DNA of 64,000 nucleotides from Streptomyces beigongshangae (GTDB lineage: Bacteria > Actinomycetota > Actinomycetes > Streptomycetales > Streptomycetaceae). Numbering within the stretch: the stretch's first letter is position 1; every line of letters starts with the position of its first letter. The notes under the pieces are model-generated. The model was not told the DNA's origin, did not search any database, and saw only the letters and a list, made by a program, of their open reading frames with translations. Location: NCBI RefSeq assembly GCF_019710745.1, contig NZ_JAHKJW010000002.1:172632-236631 (forward strand), written 5' to 3'. Position numbers and translations under genes: made by a program. Shown one piece after another: positions 23,559 to 31,159 of the stretch.

Positions 23559-24101
23559 GTGCCGACCTACTCTCGAGTTGTGCCAGGCGCGTCGGGTCGG
23601 GTGCTTGTTGTGGACGACAACAAGGTCATCCGGCAACTGATCAGGGTCAACCTCGAGCTGGAGGGTATCGAGGTCGTGACCGCGGCCGACGGTGTCGAAT
23701 GTCTGGATGTCGTCCACCAGGTTCGGCCCGATGTGGTCACCCTCGACGTGGTCATGCCCCGGCTGGACGGGTTGCGTACCGCCGCCCGGCTCCGGGCCGA
23801 TCCGCGGACCCGTGGACTTCCCCTCGCCGTCATCAGCGCTTGTACCCAGTACGAGGTCGACAGCGGTCTTGACGTCGGCGTCGACGCCTTTCTGGCCAAG
23901 CCCTTCGAGCCCGCCGAACTGGTCGCGCTCGTACGTCAGTTGCTGGAGCGGCGAACCCCCTACGGCGGCACCGGTGCCACCGATGGACCGGCTGGGCCGG
24001 TTGCGCCCGGTGCTCCCGGCGCGTCCAGTGCGCTGTTGCAGGGTGCCGAAGGGCTGTACGGGGCCGGCGGGAGCGAGCATGCCGGCCGTACCGGGAACTG
24101 A
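23559..24101 (+). CDS. CheY-like response regulator without output domain
   Basis: A receiver domain: VLVVDDNKVIRQLIRVNLEL (acidic pair), VTLDVVMPRLDGLRTAARLR (phospho-acceptor Asp), then LAVISACTQYEVDSGLDVGV and DAFLAKPFEPAELVALVRQL (Lys). About 45 low-complexity Gly/Pro/Ala residues follow and no DNA-binding domain is present, so it probably acts by protein contact. GTG 23559 or GTG 23580 are plausible starts; both give a family-sized domain. It is the first chromosomal gene right of the AICE attachment site. No histidine kinase is adjacent. Confidence 0.83.
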   Translation: MPTYSRVVPGASGRVLVVDDNKVIRQLIRVNLELEGIEVVTAADGVECLDVVHQVRPDVVTLDVVMPRLDGLRTAARLRADPRTRGLPLAVISACTQYEVDSGLDVGVDAFLAKPFEPAELVALVRQLLERRTPYGGTGATDGPAGPVAPGAPGASSALLQGAEGLYGAGGSEHAGRTGN

Positions 24102-24209
24102 GCCGGGCCGGGGAAGGCGGGAGGGAGGGAACGGGGAGTCTGTCCATAGTGCGGACAGTCGTCTTAACCCGTTCGCCTGCCCCACCCCCTCCTCCCCTAC
24201 GCTTGTCCC

Positions 24210-25277
24210 ATGACCCCCGTCGAGCTCTCCAGCACCGTTCTGCGCGCCGTGCGCCGTGCGGTGGACGCCGGTGAGCTTGATGTCGGTGTGCCCCGGCGGG
24301 CGCAGGTCGTCCCGCCCGGACCCGGCGGCCGGGGGGACTACGCCACCAACGTCGCCCTTCAGCTGGCCCGCCCCGCGGGTCGCCCGCCCCATGAGGTCGC
24401 CGCGATCCTGCAGCCGTACCTCAGGGGAACGGCCGGTGTGACGCGGGTCGACATCACCGGGCCGGGATTCCTCAACATCACCCTGCGGGGGAGGGGGCAG
24501 GCCCTGGTCGGCGAGGTGCTGCGGCGCGGGGAGCGGTACGGGTACGCCGACGCGCCCACCGGTGAGCTGGTCCGACTGCACCACCCCCGCGAAGTGCGCG
24601 CCGCCGTGACCGGTCAGGTCGTCGCCCGGATTCTGCGTTCCCAGGGCGTGGCGGCCCGTACGTACTGCGCCGGGGAGCCCGATCCCGCCTGGGCGGAGGT
24701 CCTCGGTGTCGACGGCGACGACCATGGGGTGGGCCAGGGCGCGGACCGCACCCCCGGTGCCCCCCTCGACGTGGGCCTCCGGCCCGTGCCCGCCGGTCAG
24801 GACCCCCGTCCCCTCGGCCGCGACGCCGGCCGCTGGGCGCTGCTCCACCCCGCGCCCCACGACCGGCCCCGCATCACCGGCGAGCACCTCGTGCAGCGGG
24901 AGGGCAATCCCCTCTTCCGGGTCCGCTACGCCCACGCCCGTTCCCGGGCCCTCAGCCGCAACGCCGCCGGACTCGGGTTCAGCGGCGTTGCCGGAGACCC
25001 CGGCGGTTCCCAGGACTGCGGTGCTCTCCTCGACGCCCTCGACACCTACCCGCACGCCCTCGCCGCCGCCGCGCGCCACCGTGCGCCCGACCGGCTCGCG
25101 CGGCACCTCGTCACCACCGCCGACGCGGTGCTCGCCTTCCAGCACGGCGTGCTCCCGCCGGGCGACGAGAAACCCTCGGCCGCCCACCGCGCCCGGCTCG
25201 CGCTCGCCGAAGCCGCCGGGACGGTGCTGGCCGGCGGCCTGTCCCTGCTCGGCATCGACGCACCAGAGCACCTCTGA
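24210..25277 (+). CDS. ArgRS-like protein with DALR domain, no visible catalytic signature
   Basis: A 355-aa protein. The N-terminal part resembles the ArgRS N-terminal domain (GRGDYATNVALQLARPAGRP, then VDITGPGFLNITLRG). The C-terminal 140 residues are a DALR anticodon-binding domain (VRYAHARSRALSRNAAGLGF, DRLARHLVTTADAVLAFQHG). Full ArgRS is about 550-590 aa. The middle is shrunken: HHPREVRAAVTGQVVARIL occupies the place of the HIGH region and no KMSKS is visible. So it probably binds tRNA without aminoacylating it. It stands 0.98 kb from tRNA-Arg and directly before lysA. Confidence 0.83.
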   Translation: MTPVELSSTVLRAVRRAVDAGELDVGVPRRAQVVPPGPGGRGDYATNVALQLARPAGRPPHEVAAILQPYLRGTAGVTRVDITGPGFLNITLRGRGQALVGEVLRRGERYGYADAPTGELVRLHHPREVRAAVTGQVVARILRSQGVAARTYCAGEPDPAWAEVLGVDGDDHGVGQGADRTPGAPLDVGLRPVPAGQDPRPLGRDAGRWALLHPAPHDRPRITGEHLVQREGNPLFRVRYAHARSRALSRNAAGLGFSGVAGDPGGSQDCGALLDALDTYPHALAAAARHRAPDRLARHLVTTADAVLAFQHGVLPPGDEKPSAAHRARLALAEAAGTVLAGGLSLLGIDAPEHL

Positions 25278-25290
25278 ACCCTTCGAGCAT

Positions 25291-25350
25291 CCCAATATCT
25301 CTGAATATCCCTGCATAACTCTGCACACCTCTGCATATCTCTGAACATCT
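25291..25350. repeat. Six tandem degenerate 10-bp repeats upstream of lysA
   Basis: Consecutive decamers CCCAATATCT, CTGAATATCC, CTGCATAACT, CTGCACACCT, CTGCATATCT and CTGAACATCT follow a consensus near CTGMAYAYCT. They are AT-rich in a 72% GC neighbourhood. CTTCGAG lies on both sides. The 10-bp phase matches one helical turn. They sit between the ArgRS-like stop and the lysA ATG at 25370. Confidence 0.75.
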
Positions 25351-25369
25351 TCGAGAGAGCCCACCAGAC

Positions 25370-26761
25370 ATGAGCCGTTCCGCACACCCCGCCGGGCCCC
25401 GTCACGCCGATGTGCTGCCCGAGGGCCACTACTCCGCTCCGGCGGCCGACCTCAACGTCCTCGACCCGAAGGTCTGGGCGCAGACCGTGACGCGTACCGA
25501 GGACGGCTCGGTCAGCGTCGGCGGGATCGACGTGGCGACGCTCGCCGAGGAGTTCGGCACCCCCGCCTACATCCTCGACGAGACCGACTTCCGTGCGCGG
25601 GCGCGCGCCTGGCGCACCGCCTTCGGGCACGACGCCGACGTCTTCTACGCCGGGAAGGCGTTCCTCTCCCGCGCCGTCGTGCGCTGGCTGCACGAGGAGG
25701 GCCTCAATCTCGACGTGTGCTCCGGTGGCGAGCTGGCCACCGCCCTCTCCGCCGGCATGCCCGCCGACCGCATCGCCTTTCACGGCAACAACAAGTCCGT
25801 GGAGGAGATCACCAAGGCCGTCGAGGCCGGCGTCGGGCGCATCGTCCTCGACTCCTTCCAGGAGATCGTGCGGGTCGCGCACATCGCGCAGGGCCTCGGC
25901 AGGCGGCAGCGCGTGCAGATCCGCGTGACCGTCGGCGTCGAGGCCCACACGCACGAGTTCATCGCCACCGCCCACGAGGACCAGAAGTTCGGGATCGCGC
26001 TCGCGGACGGGCAGGCCGCCGAGGCCGTACGGCGCGCGCTCGCCCTCGACGGGCTCGAAGTGATCGGTATCCATTCCCACATCGGTTCGCAGATCTTCGA
26101 CATGGCGGGGTTCGAGGTGGCCGCGCGGCGTGTCGTGTCGCTGCTCGCCCAGATCCGTGACGAGCACGGGGTCGAGCTGCCCGAGATCGACCTCGGCGGC
26201 GGTCTCGGCATCGCCTACACCAGCGAGGACGACCCCCGCGAACCCCACGAGATCGCCAAGGCGCTCGGTGAGATCGTGACGAGGGAGTGCGAGGCCGCCA
26301 AGCTGCGCACGCCCCGCATCTCCGTCGAGCCCGGGCGTGCCATCGCCGGGCCGACCGCCTTCACCCTGTACGAGGTGGGCACCGTCAAGCCACTCGAAGG
26401 ACTGCGTACGTACGTCTCCGTCGACGGCGGCATGTCCGACAACATCCGCACCGCGCTGTACGACGCCGAGTACAGCGTCGCCCTGGTCTCCCGTACGAGT
26501 GACGCCGAGCCCATGCTCGTCCGGGTGGTCGGCAAGCACTGCGAGAGCGGCGACATCGTCGTGAAGGACGCGTTCCTGCCCTCCGACCTGGCCCCCGGCG
26601 ACCTCGTCGCGGTGCCCGCCACCGGTGCGTACTGCCGCTCGATGGCCAGCAACTACAACCACGCCCTGCGCCCGCCCGTCGTCGCGGTCCGCGACGGCGA
26701 GGCGAGGGTGATCGTGCGCCGCGAGACGGAGGAGGACCTTCTGCGTCTCGACGTCGGCTGA
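25370..26761 (+). CDS. lysA: Diaminopimelate decarboxylase
   Basis: A 463-aa PLP enzyme that makes L-lysine from meso-diaminopimelate. Visible motifs are ADVFYAGKAFLSRAVVRWL (PLP lysine), IAFHGNNKSVEEI, IGIHSHIGSQIFD, GGGLGIAY, SVEPGRAIAGP, VGKHCESGD and SMASNYNHALRPP. Full family length and an intact frame. No strong SD precedes the ATG; the decamer repeat tract occupies the leader. It is followed by hom, forming an aspartate-family cluster. Confidence 0.96.
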   Translation: MSRSAHPAGPRHADVLPEGHYSAPAADLNVLDPKVWAQTVTRTEDGSVSVGGIDVATLAEEFGTPAYILDETDFRARARAWRTAFGHDADVFYAGKAFLSRAVVRWLHEEGLNLDVCSGGELATALSAGMPADRIAFHGNNKSVEEITKAVEAGVGRIVLDSFQEIVRVAHIAQGLGRRQRVQIRVTVGVEAHTHEFIATAHEDQKFGIALADGQAAEAVRRALALDGLEVIGIHSHIGSQIFDMAGFEVAARRVVSLLAQIRDEHGVELPEIDLGGGLGIAYTSEDDPREPHEIAKALGEIVTRECEAAKLRTPRISVEPGRAIAGPTAFTLYEVGTVKPLEGLRTYVSVDGGMSDNIRTALYDAEYSVALVSRTSDAEPMLVRVVGKHCESGDIVVKDAFLPSDLAPGDLVAVPATGAYCRSMASNYNHALRPPVVAVRDGEARVIVRRETEEDLLRLDVG

Positions 26762-26796
26762 TCGCGACGACGCACGGGTGTCGCGGCCGACCGCGA

Positions 26797-26846
26797 CCGA
26801 TGCCGACCGGCCGCGACCGTTGCCGACCGGCCATGGTCGGCATCGG
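26797..26846 (+). terminator. Hairpin downstream of lysA
   Basis: CCGATGCCGACC (26797-26808) pairs with GGTCGGCATCGG (26835-26846), 36 bp after the lysA stop. There is no U tract, as is common in Streptomyces. Confidence 0.6.
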
Positions 26847-26973
26847 CCGACCGTGACCGGTGTCGTCGGCGCCGGCGACCGGTCGTCGCTGGTGGCGGCC
26901 TGCGGAGCGAGTGAGTCCGGACGGAAGATCTCCTGTCCTCCGTCCCGTAAAGATGAAATAGACATCTCACGAT

Positions 26974-27002
26974 CCGGACGAGGGGCAGAAACCCCCGTCC
27001 GG
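26974..27002 (+). promoter_or_regulatory. Hairpin in the hom leader
   Basis: CCGGACG-A-GGGG (26974-26985) pairs with CCCCC-GTCCGG (26992-27002), a very stable stem ending 46 bp before the hom ATG. It might be an attenuator or terminator. No peptide rich in Thr or Met codons is visible before it. Confidence 0.5.
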
Positions 27003-27048
27003 TGAGTGAGACTGGTTCCACCGTGACGGTGTGAGGAAACGAGGTCGG

Positions 27049-28350
27049 ATGATGCGTACGCGTCCGCTGAAGGTGGCGCTGCTGGGCTGTGGGGTCGTCG
27101 GCTCAGAGGTGGCGCGCATCATGACGACGCACGCCGACGACCTCGCCGCCCGCATCGGGGCCCCCGTGGAACTGGCGGGCGTGGCCGTGCGCCGCCCCTC
27201 CCGGGTGCGCGAGGGCATCGACCCCGCGCTGGTCACCACGGACGCGACCGCCCTGGTCAAACGGGGCGACATCGACGTGGTCGTCGAGGTCATCGGCGGT
27301 ATCGAACCCGCCCGCTCCCTCATCACCACCGCCTTCGAGTACGGCGCCTCCGTCGTCTCCGCGAACAAGGCGCTCCTCGCCCAGGACGGCGCGGCCCTGC
27401 ACGCGGCGGCCGAGGACCACGACGCGGACCTCTACTACGAGGCCGCCGTCGCCGGCGCCATCCCGCTGATCCGGCCGCTGCGCGAGTCCCTCGCCGGCGA
27501 CAAGGTCAACCGGGTGCTCGGCATCGTCAACGGCACCACCAACTTCATCCTCGACAAGATGGACTCGACGGGCGCGGGCTACCAGGAGGCCCTGGACGAG
27601 GCCACCGCCCTCGGGTACGCGGAGGCCGATCCCACCGCCGACGTCGAGGGGTTCGACGCGGCCGCCAAGGCCGCCATCCTCGCCGGGATCGCCTTCCACA
27701 CGCGGGTGCGCCTCGACGACGTGTACCGCGAGGGCATGACCGAGGTCACCGCCGCCGACTTCGCCTCGGCCAGGGCGATGGGCTGCACGATCAAGCTGCT
27801 CGCCATCTGCGAGCGGGCCGCCGACGGGGGGTCGGTCACCGCGCGGGTGCACCCCGCCATGATCCCGCTGAGCCATCCGCTGGCCTCCGTGCGCGGCGCG
27901 TACAACGCCGTGTTCGTCGAGTCGGACGCGGCCGGGCAGCTCATGTTCTACGGGCCGGGGGCGGGCGGCGCCCCGACCGCGTCCGCCGTGCTCGGCGACC
28001 TCGTGGCCGTGTGCCGCAACAAGCTCAGCGGTGCGACCGGGCCAGGCGACTCGGCGTACGCCCGGCTGCCCGTCTCGCCCATGGGCGAGGTCGTCACCCG
28101 CTATCACATCAGTCTCGACGTGGCGGACAAGCCGGGTGTCCTGGCCCAGGTGGCGACCGTCTTCGCCGAGCACGGCGTGTCCATCGACACGGTCCGCCAG
28201 CAAGGACGGCAGGACGGGGGCGGCGACGCCTCCCTGGTCGTCGTCACGCACCGCGCGTCCGACGCGTCCCTCACCGGGACCGTCGAGGCGCTGCGCAACC
28301 TCGACACCGTGCGGGGTGTCGCCAGCATCATGCGGGTTGAAGGGGAGTAA
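27049..28350 (+). CDS. hom: Homoserine dehydrogenase
   Basis: A 433-aa enzyme reducing aspartate semialdehyde to homoserine. The N-terminal NAD(P) motif is VALLGCGVVGSEVARIM; catalytic-domain motifs include VVSANKALLAQDG, YYEAAVAGAIPLIRPL, LGIVNGTTNFILDKM and YAEADPTADVEGFDAAAK. The C-terminal ACT domain (HISLDVADKPGVLAQVATVF) suggests feedback control by threonine. I chose ATG 27049 with CGAGG upstream, over GTG 27031. It is the first gene of the hom-thrC cluster; thrC starts 6 bp after its stop. Confidence 0.96.
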   Translation: MMRTRPLKVALLGCGVVGSEVARIMTTHADDLAARIGAPVELAGVAVRRPSRVREGIDPALVTTDATALVKRGDIDVVVEVIGGIEPARSLITTAFEYGASVVSANKALLAQDGAALHAAAEDHDADLYYEAAVAGAIPLIRPLRESLAGDKVNRVLGIVNGTTNFILDKMDSTGAGYQEALDEATALGYAEADPTADVEGFDAAAKAAILAGIAFHTRVRLDDVYREGMTEVTAADFASARAMGCTIKLLAICERAADGGSVTARVHPAMIPLSHPLASVRGAYNAVFVESDAAGQLMFYGPGAGGAPTASAVLGDLVAVCRNKLSGATGPGDSAYARLPVSPMGEVVTRYHISLDVADKPGVLAQVATVFAEHGVSIDTVRQQGRQDGGGDASLVVVTHRASDASLTGTVEALRNLDTVRGVASIMRVEGE

Positions 28351-28356
28351 CCAGCA

Positions 28357-29415
28357 ATGACCCACCAGTGGCGCGGAATCATCGAGGAGTACCGGGACCG
28401 GCTGCCGGTGTCCGGCACCACGCAGGTCGTGACGCTCCGTGAGGGCGGTACGCCGCTCGTGCCGGCGCAGGTGCTCTCCGAGCGCACGGGCTGCGAGGTC
28501 CACCTCAAGGTCGAGGGCGCGAACCCCACCGGGTCCTTCAAGGACCGCGGTATGACCATGGCCATCACGCGGGCCAAGGAGGAGGGCGCGAAGGCCGTCA
28601 TCTGCGCCTCCACGGGCAACACGTCCGCCTCGGCCGCCGCCTACGCCGTACGGGCCGGGATGGTCTGCGCCGTCCTCGTCCCGCAGGGCAAGATCGCGCT
28701 CGGCAAGATGGGCCAGGCCCTCGTGCACGGCGCGAAGATCCTCCAGGTCGACGGGAACTTCGACGACTGCCTCACGCTGGCGCGCAGCCTCTCCGACAAC
28801 TACCCGGTGGCGCTGGTCAATTCGGTGAACCCGGTGCGTATCGAGGGGCAGAAGACCGCGGCGTTCGAGATCGTGGACATGCTCGGCGACGCCCCCGACA
28901 TCCACGTCCTCCCCGTCGGCAACGCGGGCAACATCACCGCGTACTGGAAGGGGTACACGGAGTACGCCGCCGACGGGATCGCCGGCCGGACTCCGCGGAT
29001 GTGGGGCTTCCAGGCGTCCGGGTCCGCGCCCATCGTGCGCGGCGAGGTCGTCAAGGACCCCTCGACGATCGCCACCGCGATCCGGATCGGCAACCCGGCC
29101 TCGTGGCAGTTCGCGCTCGCCGCGCGGGACGAGTCGGGCGGCCTCATCGACGAGGTGACGGACCGTGAGATCCTGCGCGCCTACCGGCTCTTGGCCGCTC
29201 AGGAGGGCGTCTTCGTCGAGCCCGCCTCCGCCGCCTCCGTCGCCGGGCTCCTCAAGGCCGCCGAACAGGGCAAGGTCGACCCGGGGCAGCGCATCGTCTG
29301 CACGGTGACCGGGAACGGTCTCAAGGACCCCGACTGGGCCGTCGCGGGCGCCCCGCAGCCCGTCACGGTCCCCGTCGACGCGGCCACGGCCGCCGAGCGC
29401 CTCGGGCTGGCGTAA
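28357..29415 (+). CDS. thrC: Threonine synthase
   Basis: A 352-aa PLP enzyme converting O-phosphohomoserine to threonine. The PLP lysine lies in [39 protein letters not shown] and [15 protein letters not shown] form the phosphate cradle. It is the short, actinobacterial type. It is in an operon with hom (6-bp gap); thrB follows 430 bp later. Confidence 0.96.
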   Translation: MTHQWRGIIEEYRDRLPVSGTTQVVTLREGGTPLVPAQVLSERTGCEVHLKVEGANPTGSFKDRGMTMAITRAKEEGAKAVICASTGNTSASAAAYAVRAGMVCAVLVPQGKIALGKMGQALVHGAKILQVDGNFDDCLTLARSLSDNYPVALVNSVNPVRIEGQKTAAFEIVDMLGDAPDIHVLPVGNAGNITAYWKGYTEYAADGIAGRTPRMWGFQASGSAPIVRGEVVKDPSTIATAIRIGNPASWQFALAARDESGGLIDEVTDREILRAYRLLAAQEGVFVEPASAASVAGLLKAAEQGKVDPGQRIVCTVTGNGLKDPDWAVAGAPQPVTVPVDAATAAERLGLA

Positions 29416-29844
29416 CCGCGGCATGCCGCGACGCGGCGTGGCGTGGCGCGTGACGCCCTGTGCCACGCCGCAACGCGTCACGCCCCGCGCCACGCCGGGC
29501 GCGTGACGCCTCGCCCCACCGGGGCGCCCCACCAGGGGCGTGCCACGCTTCACCGCGTCACGTCACGCGGCCAAGGCGGCCGGCAGGACACCGGCGGCGT
29601 GTCCGGCGTGGCACGGCAAGGTGCCTGACAAGGGGTGCACAAGGGGCTTGCGACACGCATCGTGCGCCTCTTGTGCGCCCTATGTCGCCACGGAACCTTC
29701 CTTCGATAAGCTGTACCGAACCCGCCCGCCGCATATGCCGCGGTGCCGCGCCGTCCCTGCGGCCTCCGGGTGTTCCGCATTCTCCGTACGTCTCGCAGGA
29801 TTTCGAGAATCTCGCAGCTCAAGCTCAAGGAGAGTCATCGAGCG
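29416..29844. other. thrC-thrB intergenic region
   Basis: 429 bp, no supported gene. The left half is the CGCGTNACG repeat tract. The right half, with AT-richer TTCCTTCGATAAGCTGTACC (about 29697-29716), is the likely thrB promoter or leader region. Confidence 0.5.
29420..29600. repeat. Cluster of CGCGTNACG / GCGTGGC dyads
   Basis: Short words GCGTGACG, CGTCACGC, GCGTGGC and GCCACGC recur in alternating orientation at least eight times in about 180 bp directly after thrC (for example near 29447, 29474, 29500 and 29557). The RNA could form several alternative hairpins. It may act as a diffuse terminator. Confidence 0.6.
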
Positions 29845-30762
29845 ATGGCCGGTCCAGCGTTCCGCGCCGCCGCCGTCCGGGTGCGCGTCCCCGCCACCAG
29901 CGCCAACCTCGGCCCGGGCTTCGACGCCCTCGGCCTGTCCCTGGGGCTGTACGACGACGTGGTCGTCCGGGTGGCCGACTCCGGGCTGGACATCGACATC
30001 GCGGGTGAGGGGAGCGAGACGCTCCCGCGCGACGAGCGCCACCTCCTCGTACGCTCCCTGCGCACCGCCTTCGATCTGCTGGGCGGACAGCCCCGCGGCC
30101 TGGAGATCGTCTGCGCCAACCGCATCCCGCACGGCCGCGGCCTCGGCTCCTCGTCCGCCGCGATCTGCGCCGGCATCGTCGCCGCCCGCGCCGTGACGAT
30201 AGGCGGCGACGGCAAGCTCGACGACACCGCGCTCCTGGAGCTCGCCACCGAGATCGAGGGACACCCCGACAACGTCGCGGCGTGTCTGCTCGGCGGGTTC
30301 ACCCTCTCCTGGATGGAGAGCGGAGCCGCGCGCGCCATCAGGATGGACCCTGCGGACTCCGTCGTTCCGGTGGTCTTCGTACCCGGCAGGGCCGTGCTCA
30401 CCGAGACCGCCCGCGGGCTGCTCCCGCGTACCGTCCCGCACGTCGACGCCGCCACCAACGCGGGCCGCGCCGCCCTGCTCGTCGAGGCCCTGACCAGGCG
30501 CCCCGAGCTGCTGCTGCCCGCCACCGAGGACCGGCTGCACCAGGAGTACCGCGCCCCCGCCATGCCGGAGAGCGCGGCGCTGGTGGAGCGGCTGCGGGCC
30601 GACGGGGTCCCCGCGGTCATCTCCGGCGCCGGGCCCACCGTGCTCGCGCTCGCCGACGAGGCCGCGGCCGACAAGGTCGCACGACTGGCGGGCGAGGGCT
30701 GGGCGGCCAACCGGCTGGCCCTCGACGCCACGGGGGCGAGCGTGCTGCCGCTTGCTCCGTGA
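29845..30762 (+). CDS. thrB: Homoserine kinase
   Basis: A 305-aa GHMP kinase phosphorylating homoserine. Motifs: VRVPATSANLGPGFDALGLS, the ATP loop RIPHGRGLGSSSAAICAG, and PAVISGAGPTVLALADE near the C-terminus. ATG 29845 (MAGPAFRAAAVRVRVP) has AAGGAGAG upstream. It completes the threonine pathway with hom and thrC but has its own upstream region. Confidence 0.95.
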   Translation: MAGPAFRAAAVRVRVPATSANLGPGFDALGLSLGLYDDVVVRVADSGLDIDIAGEGSETLPRDERHLLVRSLRTAFDLLGGQPRGLEIVCANRIPHGRGLGSSSAAICAGIVAARAVTIGGDGKLDDTALLELATEIEGHPDNVAACLLGGFTLSWMESGAARAIRMDPADSVVPVVFVPGRAVLTETARGLLPRTVPHVDAATNAGRAALLVEALTRRPELLLPATEDRLHQEYRAPAMPESAALVERLRADGVPAVISGAGPTVLALADEAAADKVARLAGEGWAANRLALDATGASVLPLAP

Positions 30763-31159
30763 CACTCGGTTGCCGGATTTCGAGAGGGGGAATGTTTGTT
30801 GGATCCGGTAGTGTTAACCTCAAGTCTGCACCCGACCCCACCATGGCGAGGTGCTTCACGTCCCCGTCCGGGACAACCATTCTTCCGGGAGCCCCCCAAA
30901 CTGCTTTGTGCCATGCATTGGGTTGCATTGGGTGCTACGCGCGCTGAGCGGTGCTGAGCACGCTCCGGAACCGGCGTGAACGAGCCGATGGACACAGCAC
31001 CTCAGGTCCATGGCCCCGGGAAACGTCATCCCAGAAGTTCCCTCCGCCTTTTGGCGGACCACCGCCCCGGCACGGTCCACACAGCAAGGACCACTGTCGG
31101 ACAGCACAACCGGTCGCCGAGCCAGACAGGCCGACGTCCGCTCCAGGGAAGGACCCTTC
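30763..31159 (+). promoter_or_regulatory. Long rho leader
   Basis: About 400 bp before the rho start. An AT-richer segment TTGGATCCGGTAGTGTTAACC near 30799-30819 looks like the promoter; TAGTGT could be the -10, with no clear -35. The transcript would then carry more than 300 nt of leader, including a small frame ATG 30913 to TGA 30957 (MHWVALGATRAERC). Rho genes in other bacteria are autoregulated through such leaders; here that is inference. Confidence 0.5.

Larger units (their letters stand above)
26762..27048. other. lysA-hom intergenic region
   Basis: 287 bp with two hairpins (26797-26846 and 26974-27002) and no gene. The first half is built from repeated CCGACCG units in both orientations. 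The second half should hold the hom promoter or leader. Confidence 0.6.

Noticed and set aside
25291..25350. CRISPR-like array
   Set aside because: The units are contiguous 10-bp degenerate repeats without spacers, and no cas genes are in the window.
27103..29553. An 816-codon open frame on the minus strand opposite hom and thrC
   Set aside because: It is the antisense shadow of two certain genes; high GC removes stops in the opposite frame.
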